From assembly GCA_016840285.1 (NCBI GenBank), contig JAEOSR010000153.1, positions 1-64,000 of the forward strand: a DNA stretch of 64,000 nt, written 5' to 3'. Of the stretch, positions 28,694 through 37,667 are shown in pieces (within the stretch, counting starts at the first letter, position 1; every line of letters begins with the position of its first letter). Origin of the DNA: Candidatus Hodarchaeota archaeon (lineage in GTDB: Archaea; Asgardarchaeota; Heimdallarchaeia; Hodarchaeales; Hodarchaeaceae). A program made the translations under genes and the position numbers. The notes under the pieces are model-generated. The model did no database searches and was not told where the DNA came from. It saw nothing but the letters and a program-made list of their open reading frames with translations.

Positions 28694-31537
28694 CTAAGAA
28701 TGCTTGGATTTTTCTTTCAACATTAAAAGATTTCTAATGATTTGTTTCCACCACGAGTCGAAAGCTTCTCTTCTAATTCCTTTAGCGATCCTTTCTCTTC
28801 CAAAATAATTATATAATTCTGATATATACTCTTTCCAGTATTCGTGGATAGAATCAGAATAATTATTTTTTGGATTGTAGATTACCAAACTTTCAATTTT
28901 CTTTAAAATTGTTTCATCTAAGCTTATATATCCTAGTTGATTAGCTCTTGTTCTCATCTTTTTCCAAACTTCATGGTGAAATTGGGAGAATAATAAAGCC
29001 TTTTCCCCCAATCCTTCTGCCACAAGAGAGTCAAATAACCTACCAACATATATGCTTCCCAAATCACTTGTTGGATCGTAATCAATATGTATAATGATCT
29101 TGTAACCTTTTTGAACAGTAAGTTCCAATAATTGGTGTGCTCCTAAATTTGAATTTATAGTAGATCCTTTAGTAATTATTCTTATATGATCATTCTCATT
29201 ATTAGAAGCATACATATCTTCAGAAGTGTAGAGAGTATGGATATATTTCGTGCTTTCTTGTTCAGAAAGATGTAATTTATATCCCTCAAATTCATTCCCA
29301 AGGATGGACTTTCCTGCTTTTTTCTGATATAATTCATTTAGTCTTTTTAGGAAAGTATGTTGAGATTTCCCATCTTGATATTCATGTAACGCAAAATACC
29401 TCTTGGAAAGGTTATAACCAATTTTACTAAGGTTATTATCACGAATAAATTCAATACATTCTGGATTTGTACTAATATAGCTTTTAATATATTGTTTTAG
29501 CTTCCTCTCTATAGGTAATGAATCAAATTTTCGATACTTGTGACTCAATAATTTATTTATTATTTGACCATCGTCTAGATTATAAAGTACAATTTCCCAG
29601 TTTTTAATGGGAATTCTTTTCGTCTTTCTTCTATTAAATAAATCTAGACCTTGAATACTCGTATATGAAAGATTATCTTCAATAAGACTTTTTATACAAG
29701 GTCTGTAGGCTTGTCGAGTCTTTTTTAAACCCACCCTATAAAGATAAGATATCCAATACTTGTACGAATTCTCTATGTCATTAGATACATTCATCCATCG
29801 CAATATTTTATCGTTTGGATCCATTCTAACTAAGTTTAGAGCCTTTAGGGTTCGTAAACGACATCTGTAATTTGCTTCACGAACCTCACCTGGTACCTTG
29901 TATTTTGTGGATAAATGATCTAATTCTTTTACAATTCTAGGTTTACTTATCTTTTTTGGCGCTATTACATCTTCAGCTAGATATTTACTTTTTAGCAAGC
30001 GATACAATAAATATTCTCTTATCGTAGCTGCTAATCCTGCTTTAGAATGTCTTGGAATAATCTCAAACGATCTAGAGTCATGGCCGTGCGCAATGTAATG
30101 ACTTCCTACTTTCAACATTATTTTCTGGTTTTCATCACCTACTTTAACAATATTTCCTGCTTTATTGAAAATCTTACGCGAATGAATGCGAATATCTCTT
30201 TCAACTCGTAAAAGCTCATCAATTACATCTCCTAAATTAATGCTAGTGCTTTTTGCACCTTCCCATTGCTCTGTGCCGTAATTGAAACAGATTTTTTTAG
30301 CTGTTGAAGGAAAATCTTTCGTATCAAGAAATAGTGTTGCTTTTTGGTAATTTGATTTCTTCAGATCAAAGACGGATCCATCTGGGGAAACTGATTCAAC
30401 TCTTAAGAACTGATCTCTTGGTAGTTTAGACAGTCTATATCTCTGAATATTATCAAGTGGTTGTGATTTTACCCAACTCAATGCATCGTTAATCAATTGA
30501 TGAGAAGAAACCCTCTTGTCTTTCCCACATTCTAAAACGATTCTACTTTGCCCTCTCCAAAAGGTATATTTTGATGTTATTCCATCAGTAGAAGAGTCAT
30601 TGTATTTGATTACTCCTTTCCCATTCTTTTCTCCTATCAAAACATCATTAAATAAGGTGATAACAGGATCAATCTTATCATTATTCTTAGAATTACTCCG
30701 TGTAACAATGCCAAGTAATTTTCCCCCCCCTTCTGAACCAACAGAGTTAACAACGAAATCTAGAGAATATTTCTTTCCAAATTTTCTCTGTACAACTACA
30801 GTATTATCCTTAAATATGTTAAATTCAATTGAATGAAAAATTTTCTCTAATTCCTTATGAGGAATATTCTTTCTTTCAATAGAAGTGATTTGATTAATTT
30901 TCTCATATATCATTGGCAGATTGAAGTTTTTTTCTCGCAGAATTTTGTAAATATCTTTGATACAATTTTTACTGCTGAATTGTCTTAAGATTTTCACCGT
31001 TTCTGGATGGACATAAGAAGAGTTTTCCCCAATGTACCATAATGCACCCAAAAATCCTTGTTTCTCTTGTTTAACATTGTCTTTTCTACTGAGACTTTTC
31101 GTTCTAGCTTTAGAATCACTTTCATGTGTGTTTAATGCTTTTTCTTTTACTATTTCTTCAGTATAGGGGATTTTTTGGTTTGATTTTCGAGGTAACACCT
31201 TTATCTTCTGGATATTTCTTCGGGTGTGAGTAGCAGGTATTTTTTGTTTAGCTAAATTCAAAATGCCGGTCATTTGGGCCCGTTGCGCCGCTATTAACGA
31301 TTTTAAAAGTGAATCTTGGAATATCTTCTCTTGTTCTTCTTCTAGTTCGTCTAATTCGGCTTGAAAATCATACGATGGTGGTTCAGGAAGCGTGGGACCT
31401 TGAGAAACAAGTTCTAAAGAGTTTTCAAGTTCATGAATAGGTTGAGATGTTTGAACCTCAAGAGATTGTATTACCTCATCCTGTATTTTTGGGTGAAATT
31501 GTGATAACAAACGTGGGGATTCCACTTCTTTCAACAT
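28694..31537 (-). CDS. Large protein of unknown family with a possible Toprim-like segment
   Basis: I do not recognise this 947-residue protein. The first 180 residues are low complexity, with an acidic coiled coil (ELDELEEEQEKIF) and then a basic linker. A possible winged helix lies around residues 560-600 (GEVREANYRCRLRTLKALNL). Near 790-835 a segment reads IITKGS, then KIIIHIDYDPTSDLGSIY with D819-x-D821, which resembles the DxD core of Toprim domains of the topoisomerase VI A/Spo11 kind; this is a tentative reading. The C-terminus is helical. It is the last gene of the operon with the acidic protein and the MIT-AAA ATPase. It is rich in Lys, Asn and Tyr. Confidence 0.5.
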   Translation of the reverse strand: MLKEVESPRLLSQFHPKIQDEVIQSLEVQTSQPIHELENSLELVSQGPTLPEPPSYDFQAELDELEEEQEKIFQDSLLKSLIAAQRAQMTGILNLAKQKIPATHTRRNIQKIKVLPRKSNQKIPYTEEIVKEKALNTHESDSKARTKSLSRKDNVKQEKQGFLGALWYIGENSSYVHPETVKILRQFSSKNCIKDIYKILREKNFNLPMIYEKINQITSIERKNIPHKELEKIFHSIEFNIFKDNTVVVQRKFGKKYSLDFVVNSVGSEGGGKLLGIVTRSNSKNNDKIDPVITLFNDVLIGEKNGKGVIKYNDSSTDGITSKYTFWRGQSRIVLECGKDKRVSSHQLINDALSWVKSQPLDNIQRYRLSKLPRDQFLRVESVSPDGSVFDLKKSNYQKATLFLDTKDFPSTAKKICFNYGTEQWEGAKSTSINLGDVIDELLRVERDIRIHSRKIFNKAGNIVKVGDENQKIMLKVGSHYIAHGHDSRSFEIIPRHSKAGLAATIREYLLYRLLKSKYLAEDVIAPKKISKPRIVKELDHLSTKYKVPGEVREANYRCRLRTLKALNLVRMDPNDKILRWMNVSNDIENSYKYWISYLYRVGLKKTRQAYRPCIKSLIEDNLSYTSIQGLDLFNRRKTKRIPIKNWEIVLYNLDDGQIINKLLSHKYRKFDSLPIERKLKQYIKSYISTNPECIEFIRDNNLSKIGYNLSKRYFALHEYQDGKSQHTFLKRLNELYQKKAGKSILGNEFEGYKLHLSEQESTKYIHTLYTSEDMYASNNENDHIRIITKGSTINSNLGAHQLLELTVQKGYKIIIHIDYDPTSDLGSIYVGRLFDSLVAEGLGEKALLFSQFHHEVWKKMRTRANQLGYISLDETILKKIESLVIYNPKNNYSDSIHEYWKEYISELYNYFGRERIAKGIRREAFDSWWKQIIRNLLMLKEKSKHS

Positions 31538-31556
31538 TTGTTCTAAGGTGCTTATC

Positions 31557-32824
31557 TCATGTATCTAGTAAGTTAAGAGAGAAATGATGAAAATTTTGAT
31601 CAGTAAATGACAAACCAAACGATGATTGTAGGGGAATATTATCTAAGTGTGTTTCTATGGATTGAATAGTAGGAAAATCATTTAATGATTGGATAGAAGG
31701 CATCTCAATATTGATCGTCTCCCTTTGAGTATGTTCTTCTAATAATGTAATATTTTGTTTCACATCTTCAGGTTGAATATCATTTATAATCTCATTAATT
31801 TCAGATGTTTCTTGGTTCTCTTCCCTTACAATTATTTTTTCTAGCTCTTCTAGTTCCTCATTATAATCTGCTTCTATTTGATTTTCAAGTTCATTACCAG
31901 ATACCTCCTCAAATTCCTGATCACATGTTATCCCTTGAATATCCTCCTCTGGCTCTTCAAATTCTTCATCAAATGGGTATTCAAGAGTTATTAATGGATT
32001 TTCTTCTAATTCCTGATCAAATATTGTTTCTTCGTGTTCCATTGCTTCAAGTGAAGTAGAATCTGTGGTATCACTATCCATCGTGTCTTGATTACAAAGA
32101 TCTTGCTCTTCTAATGCCTCATATCCCAGATCAGTATCGTTCTCCTCGATCTGACTTTCTTCCTCCTGAATATTATCCTCAATTGCTTCAATTTCAGGTT
32201 CTTCAACCTGTTCTATTACTTGTTTTTCGTCAATAATTGTCTCAAGCTCTTTTTCCAATTGTACTAATTCTAATTCAGTGATTTCTATTTCACTAGTGAG
32301 CTCCTCAATTGCTTGATTAATATTGGAAAGTTCTATTTCTTCCTCTAAAATCGTTGGATCTTCCTCAACCTCTTCCCAGATATCATTTTCTATAGTCATA
32401 TTTTCCTCGTGTTGATCTATTAACTCTACCTCTTCTTCTTGGATTTCTGGTTCTGTATCTAGAAGCTCATAAGTCTCTACATTCTCCTCCTCAATCTCTT
32501 GAACCTCAACTTTTACTTCTAAAGCCATTGTATCCTGGTCTATACTTATAGTATCCCCCGAGTTATCAAATTCGTCCTCAGCAAAGGTTTCTACCTCTGT
32601 TTCTTCCTCTTCAAAGGTAAGAATAGTATCAGTAGGTAAAAACTCCTCAAGCTCATGTGCAAGCATTTCATACTCTGCAAGAAGCTCCTCCACCTCTATT
32701 TTGGGAGCTACCTCATCAAGATCAAACTCTTGAGATTGCTCCTCGAAGTTAGTTTCTTGCTCTGCCTCCTCTTCTTGCTGCTGTTCTTCTGTTTCCTGAG
32801 CAAGAATAACATCGTGATCTTCAT
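31557..32824 (-). CDS. Very acidic coiled-coil protein; start region appears frameshifted
   Basis: The open frame from GTG at 32693 encodes 378 residues, very rich in Glu and Asp, with leucine-spaced coiled-coil segments and a non-acidic C-terminus (about the last 60 residues). No homologous domain was recognised. The same frame upstream keeps the acidic composition (AQETEEQQQEEEAEQETN) but has no start codon. An ATG at 32824, seven bases after AAGGAG and 20 bases from the upstream stop, is one base out of frame. One extra base after that ATG would give a 422-residue protein. It sits between the MIT-AAA ATPase and the 947-residue protein and may be a scaffold. Confidence 0.55.
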
Positions 32825-32843
32825 GGGACGTTCTCCTTTCCCC

Positions 32844-34154
32844 CTAGAGACATTTTTTGGCTCTTTCTAGAGTATCCAGTAAACGAGAGTCTACATTTTT
32901 TTCTTCCCATGCCTCCATAGGATAATCAATAGGGGGTCTCCCAAATTTCTCATTCCATATCCGAAATAATATAGTACTTACTCCTTTGGTTCCTGTAAAT
33001 CTAAGTAAAGGTTTAATCTTTTTTCTAGCATTCATAATGTCATGAGAAGTAATTTGTGCGGGAAGCTTACCCTTTTCTAATCTACTAAGTGCTTGATAAT
33101 AGGCTTCACTACAGATTTTTTGTATTTCATCTGGAGTATACCCATTAAGTGTATACTCTGCCAATGATTGAAGATTGATAGGACTATGAGGATGGTTCAG
33201 AGTATGAGGTACTTTTCGAAAAAGATGTCGAAGCAATTTCTCAATCGCTGACGGGGAAGGGGGTGGAATATATAAAATCTTATCAAAACGACGTATTTGA
33301 GAAAGTTGTAACCGCTGGGGGAAGTTTGAGGCAACAATAGTCATCGTTTTATTAATGGAAGGGGTGTATAATCCATCCATAAACTGTTGGAGCTCCTTTT
33401 GGATCTGAATAGTTATTCTAGAAGCCTCTGAATTCCCATTTCTTCTCCGAGAATTATCAGTTGACCCAAAGATGCCATCAAATTCATCAATGAAAATGAT
33501 CGAGGGTGCGTGTTCCCAAGCAGTTTCATACAATGCTTGTATCATTTTCTGGCTTTCCCCATGCCATTTTGACAATAAAATTCCCGCAGGGGGACTGAAA
33601 ATAGGAATGGGGGCTATTTCTGCAGCTAAAATCCGTATTAAATGTGTTTTTCCACACCCAGGCGGCCCAAACAAGAGAATGGATCTGGCTGGTTTGAGGC
33701 CACTCTCCCAAATCTCAGGGTGTTGAAGGGGTACCAAGACTGTTTCTTGAATATGGTGGATGACTTCTTCAAGACCAATTATATCATCCCATGAAAGGTT
33801 AGGATCAGGAGTGATCCGACATCTAAGGATGCGTTCACGTAATTCAGCATGTTCCTGGTCATTTTTCGATTTATGGTTTTTTTTGGGGGGATGATGGAGT
33901 GATTGTGAGGAGTTCATTAAATATGGTTTTAATTGGTTTACCCGTTGCATGCATAATCGAGCCTCTCGAGCACATTGTTTGTGGAAGGGCATGTGTGAGT
34001 ATCGTTTCAACAATACTATGAATTTCTTAGTTGCATGCATATAATAGATAATTGCTTGCTTGTATTGATCTTGATGGTCATATGAACGCGCATCTTGGAC
34101 TAGTTTTTGCGCCTGAAATATTGCCTTTGAGATATTTACTTTTGTTTGTGCCAT
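32844..34154 (-). CDS. MIT-domain AAA ATPase, divergent Vps4-like
   Basis: This 436-residue ATPase has an N-terminal three-helix MIT domain (about 9-80; motifs YKQAIIYYMHAT and MQRVNQLKPYL) joined by a basic linker to a single AAA domain. It has WDDIIGLEE, Walker A GPPGCGKT (163-170), the Vps4-like pore loop SKWHGES (195-201), Walker B IIFIDEFD (219-226), sensor N277 and paired Arg288/289. Vps4 uses MIT to bind ESCRT-III tails. Here Walker B and nearby loops diverge from standard Vps4 and no ESCRT gene is adjacent, so it is more likely a paralog serving the two downstream proteins. It is the first gene of that operon. Confidence 0.82.
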   Translation of the reverse strand: MAQTKVNISKAIFQAQKLVQDARSYDHQDQYKQAIIYYMHATKKFIVLLKRYSHMPFHKQCAREARLCMQRVNQLKPYLMNSSQSLHHPPKKNHKSKNDQEHAELRERILRCRITPDPNLSWDDIIGLEEVIHHIQETVLVPLQHPEIWESGLKPARSILLFGPPGCGKTHLIRILAAEIAPIPIFSPPAGILLSKWHGESQKMIQALYETAWEHAPSIIFIDEFDGIFGSTDNSRRRNGNSEASRITIQIQKELQQFMDGLYTPSINKTMTIVASNFPQRLQLSQIRRFDKILYIPPPSPSAIEKLLRHLFRKVPHTLNHPHSPINLQSLAEYTLNGYTPDEIQKICSEAYYQALSRLEKGKLPAQITSHDIMNARKKIKPLLRFTGTKGVSTILFRIWNEKFGRPPIDYPMEAWEEKNVDSRLLDTLERAKKCL

Positions 34155-34420
34155 AAATACTAATTTCTCCTACTGATATGCTAATATTTAAATGTAGGAC
34201 AATATCTGAGTTGTTTTAATTATTAAAATCGAATATTAACCCAAATATATCCCATTACTTTCCCTTTGTGACAATGTTGTTACATTAGATTCTTCGTCAA
34301 TCTTAAATAATCGAAAGACAAGAATCAGTGTAAAGAAGAATATTAAGCAAAAATGTATCATGTGGGTGAATCATGGGAATAGATATCGTGGTTGATAGAA
34401 GATTTTTAGTTATAAATTAA

Positions 34421-34840
34421 GTGAGGGTTACACCAATGGAAAAGTTCCCTAGTCATGGCACCATTTTCGTTTCTGATGGTGAAATAATTGATAATATGGT
34501 ACTATTCTTAGAAGATACAGAAAAAGAAGTAATTATGCTCTCCCCTTGGATTGATTCATCAGTTCATATGAGAGATACGATAAAAGTACTGAGGGAGAAG
34601 GGGGTCGAATTTACTTTGCTAACAAGACAACAGTAAATTTTGGCATATACTACACCTTCATGATATGATCTCTGCTGTTATGAATTATCAGACAAATCCT
34701 ACGTTGATTTTGTGAGACTTCATCTAACGTTCATCATAGTAAGAGGTTGTTACCAGAGATAACCTATTTCAATTCAAATGGCTATGATTGGGCGTTCTAG
34801 GAAGAAATTATCAACCTTTCCAAATTGACTTTCACACACA
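34421..34840 (+). pseudogene. Decayed phospholipase D-like gene
   Basis: An ATG-proximal frame (34421 or 34436) encodes EVIMLSPWID and GVEFTLLTR, as at the start of PLD-like domains. It stops at 34636. The next frame continues with FWHILHLHDMISAVMNYQT to about 34720. Another frame gives RLHLTFIIVRG, which could be a degraded HxK motif. A further frame gives ITYFNSNGYDWAF ending in TAG at 34800, like the SANFT/SNG region. The order matches one PLD domain broken by several frameshifts and stops. The reading is by eye and the end is approximate. Confidence 0.5.
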
Positions 34841-34921
34841 TCAGTAGAAATCGGAATCATATAGAAAAGCAAAAAAGATATCAAAAGGCTTTTTTAATGC
34901 GTTGTATGAGAGATAAGTGTA

Positions 34922-35149
34922 ATGTCGATTGAAAAAGATAAGGTAAATGCTATCCTTCGTGAATTTCAAGACATTTTAAAGAAATACCGTCCAAATACCT
35001 CAGAACTACAGTTAATAAATTCAAAAATTTCTCAAATGACGGCAAGAAACATAGAAAAACAATTTCATGCTACTAGTTCACAACCTACACGAAAAACTCC
35101 TCCTCCTAAACCAGAAAAAAGGAAATGGCGTAAGATCAAAATTGACTAA
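34922..35149 (+). CDS. Small basic protein of unknown function
   Basis: This 75-residue reading frame has an N-terminal amphipathic helix (about 5-25) and a Pro/Lys-rich basic C-terminus (KTPPPKPEKRKWRKIKID). No family was recognised. It starts with ATG; the ribosome-binding site is weak. It follows the decayed PLD gene and precedes the acyltransferase gene by 115 bases. It may be a real small protein or a chance frame. Confidence 0.4.
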   Translation: MSIEKDKVNAILREFQDILKKYRPNTSELQLINSKISQMTARNIEKQFHATSSQPTRKTPPPKPEKRKWRKIKID

Positions 35150-35264
35150 TACTTGATAGTATTGAAATAATTTATTAGACCCTTAGACCATTATAGAACA
35201 CAATTTTTTTTAAACGACTAAAACGGGAGTTCATACTATCTTCTAAAATGTTTGCTGGATTCTT

Positions 35265-35939
35265 ATGGCCGAAATTCGAGTAAAAATTATGCTGCACCTC
35301 TATGCCATCCCCATTCTACTTGCTTTCTTTCATCTATGCTACCGTCTTAAAGTCTGGGGCAAAGAATTTGTTCCTGCTAGAGGTTTGAATAATAAAGGAA
35401 TCATCATCATGGCAAATCATCGATCTCTTTTGGATCCATTTTTAGTCGGTTTAGCGGCATTCCCCAGGTTTTACAAACCTTTTTTTTATCCTGCTGATGC
35501 TAAATTGTGGAAACTCCCCCTATTCCGTCCAATCCTGCATGGTATGAATTGTTTTCCAGTTTTTAAAGGTTCCAAAAAAATGGATATCATCAAATATCAT
35601 ATTGCAGTAGTTAGAAGTGGGGGATCAGTTTGTTACTTTCCTGAAGGAGCTCGAACCAAGGATGGAAAATTACAGCCTGGAAAGTTAGGTGCAGGCCTAA
35701 TTGCTCATTCTACCCAAGCTTTGGTCATCCCGTGCGCTGTCCAGAATACTGATATTGCTATGCCAGTGGGAAGACCCTTCACATTGGGAGGTGGCCCTAG
35801 AAAAATTATATTAAAGGTAAAATTTGGCTCTCCAGTTGATTTGAGGGAATTCTATAAACTCTCAAGCTCTAAAGAGACATCTCAACAGATTAGTGATTAT
35901 ATAATGGTGAAAATAGCCGAACTATTGAAAACAATTTAA
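35265..35939 (+). CDS. PlsC-like 1-acylglycerol-3-phosphate acyltransferase
   Basis: This membrane-associated acyltransferase transfers fatty acyl groups to lysophosphatidate-type acceptors in bacteria and eukaryotes. The 224-residue protein has the catalytic NHx4D at N51-H52 to D57 (ANHRSLLDP) and the glycerolphosphate-binding FPEGAR at 125-130, with a hydrophobic N-terminus. In archaea, whose membranes are ether-linked isoprenoids, its substrate is unclear; it could act on another acceptor. The M24 peptidase gene starts 17 bases after the stop, so the two are probably co-transcribed. Confidence 0.85.
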   Translation: MAEIRVKIMLHLYAIPILLAFFHLCYRLKVWGKEFVPARGLNNKGIIIMANHRSLLDPFLVGLAAFPRFYKPFFYPADAKLWKLPLFRPILHGMNCFPVFKGSKKMDIIKYHIAVVRSGGSVCYFPEGARTKDGKLQPGKLGAGLIAHSTQALVIPCAVQNTDIAMPVGRPFTLGGGPRKIILKVKFGSPVDLREFYKLSSSKETSQQISDYIMVKIAELLKTI

Positions 35940-35955
35940 ATTAGGAGATTTTTTT

Positions 35956-37119
35956 TTGACTCGTTTTGTTACAAAAGAAAAATTAAGCCGTTTATACGAT
36001 GAGCTGGAAAGTATCGGGATTGATATCCTTTATCTTACTGATTGGGAAGAAAATCGAAATGTGAATGTAAAATATCTTTCTGGCATTCCAGAGGATGCTA
36101 ACTTATTCATCGATGTTCAGAATCGACAAACAGTACTTATCCCACGGGATTTTCAGCTAGCTGAAAAATATGCAGAAGTGGACCAACTAATAGATATAGC
36201 TGAATTTGAGGGAGGAGTGGAACCTGCGACTTCTGAAACTCTCAAACATATTTCAAGCTCTAAACCCAAAATTGGCGTTCTTAAGGAAATTCCTTATCAT
36301 CGTGTTAAAACCGTTCGTGAACAAGTACCAGACGCGGATATAGTGTTTAATCCGAAAGAGATTGATTCCCTCCTCAATAATTTGCGATCAACCAAGTCTT
36401 CCTATGAGATTACTTTGTTAAAAAAGTCAATAAAGATTAGCAACCAGCTTGTAGATGAAATGGAGGATATATTGACCTCTGAAAACGAAATTAAGAATGA
36501 AGTCGATCTTGCGATCTTTGTAGAAACTCAGATGCGGAAATTGGGTGCTCAAGGAGTTGGATTTGAGACTATGGTGGCAAGTAGTGCACGATCATGGCAG
36601 ATTCATACCTATCCACGTGCGGATCCGAAAGTACCACTTTATCGTCCTGGTTTAGCGCTGATTGACTTTGGTGTAGATGCAGAGGGGTATACCTCCGACG
36701 TTACATTACCATTTATTGTGGGGAGCATGAATAAGAAAATGAAAACAATAGTAGAAACAGTACAACAGGCCCACGATGAAGCAATCAACGCCCTTAAAGA
36801 TAAGCATTTTCTCCATGATATAGCAAAAGTCGCTTTCAATATAATTGAAACAGCAGGTTTCAAGATGCCCCATGGACTAGGCCATGGTATCGGACTGACT
36901 GTTCATGATTCCCCATTTATCAGGAGAAAGCCTACTCATGAACCATTACTAAAAAACTGGATCGATACAGAATTAGAAGAGGGGATGGTCTTTACGATTG
37001 AACCAGGGATCTATGAAAAGGACGTTGGTGGATTTCGTCTTGAAAATGATGTGATAATTACCGCTAAAGGAGCTGAGATTGTTACAAACTCTCATCCGAT
37101 TTTCATTGATTTGCTTTAA
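35956..37119 (+). CDS. M24B metallopeptidase (Xaa-Pro aminopeptidase-like)
   Basis: This cytosolic dimetal peptidase removes N-terminal residues before proline. The 387-residue protein has a creatinase-like N-domain and a pita-bread domain with all five metal ligands: D237, D248, H310, E349 and E363, in the contexts DFGVDAEGYTSDV, HGLGHGIGL, EPGIY and LENDVIIT. The TTG start has GGAGA seven bases upstream and no better ATG. Xaa-Pro dipeptidase activity is equally possible. Its end overlaps the convergent gene at 37103 by 17 bases. Confidence 0.88.
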   Translation: MTRFVTKEKLSRLYDELESIGIDILYLTDWEENRNVNVKYLSGIPEDANLFIDVQNRQTVLIPRDFQLAEKYAEVDQLIDIAEFEGGVEPATSETLKHISSSKPKIGVLKEIPYHRVKTVREQVPDADIVFNPKEIDSLLNNLRSTKSSYEITLLKKSIKISNQLVDEMEDILTSENEIKNEVDLAIFVETQMRKLGAQGVGFETMVASSARSWQIHTYPRADPKVPLYRPGLALIDFGVDAEGYTSDVTLPFIVGSMNKKMKTIVETVQQAHDEAINALKDKHFLHDIAKVAFNIIETAGFKMPHGLGHGIGLTVHDSPFIRRKPTHEPLLKNWIDTELEEGMVFTIEPGIYEKDVGGFRLENDVIITAKGAEIVTNSHPIFIDLL

Positions 37120-37657
37120 AGAATTCTTCAGAAAATATTTTTTGATTTTTATCACAAAAAACAACAGAGAGATTCCAGTCTGAAGCAAATGTGACACCAC
37201 TTAAAATGATTTTTAAGTCGTATCTCTGGCTTTGATCAATCATTTCCACTTGATTAGGAGAAAATGAGAACTGAAAAGGCGCCCATGCATTTATACCTGT
37301 ACGTGATTTAACTTCAATAATAAATCCACTAAGCTGATTAGATAAAGTTTCATTTGTCAAAAAGCGAGTTAATCCTTCTTTTTCATAAAAAAACCGACAT
37401 ATAATTTCTTCTGGTTTGAATCGAAAATCATCGTCTTTATAATAGGGAGTTATCCCTAAAAAATCCATTGTTTGTTGGTTCTTTCGGATAAAATCCACAT
37501 TCAATCCTCTAATTGATGCTTTGTCTAAATATTTTAATGCTGTTGAAGGTCGTACAATTAGAATCGGTAAACGTTGGGAAAGGGTGTATCGGGCAAATTC
37601 CTCAGCCAATAATCCTTTAAGAACTGTGTTTTCTCCCTTTAAGAGATTGTAAAACAT
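37103..37657 (-). CDS. Uncharacterised protein with PD-(D/E)xK-like motif
   Basis: This 184-residue protein was not assigned to a family. Its middle has RGLNVDFI, and then GFIIEVKSRTG about 60 residues later. The spaced Asp and E-x-K resemble a PD-(D/E)xK nuclease core. It continues with SFSPNQVEMIDQSQ, similar to post-core helices of such folds. A DNA or RNA nuclease role is therefore possible. The ATG has GAGG eight bases upstream. It starts 10 bases after birA ends, so the two share a transcript. Confidence 0.45.
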   Translation of the reverse strand: MFYNLLKGENTVLKGLLAEEFARYTLSQRLPILIVRPSTALKYLDKASIRGLNVDFIRKNQQTMDFLGITPYYKDDDFRFKPEEIICRFFYEKEGLTRFLTNETLSNQLSGFIIEVKSRTGINAWAPFQFSFSPNQVEMIDQSQRYDLKIILSGVTFASDWNLSVVFCDKNQKIFSEEFFKANQ

Positions 37658-37667
37658 TAAATAAACC

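Noticed and set aside
32844..34154. Naming the AAA ATPase vps4/cdvC
   Set aside because: MIT and pore loop fit, but Walker B and nearby motifs diverge and no ESCRT gene is adjacent; a paralog is more likely.
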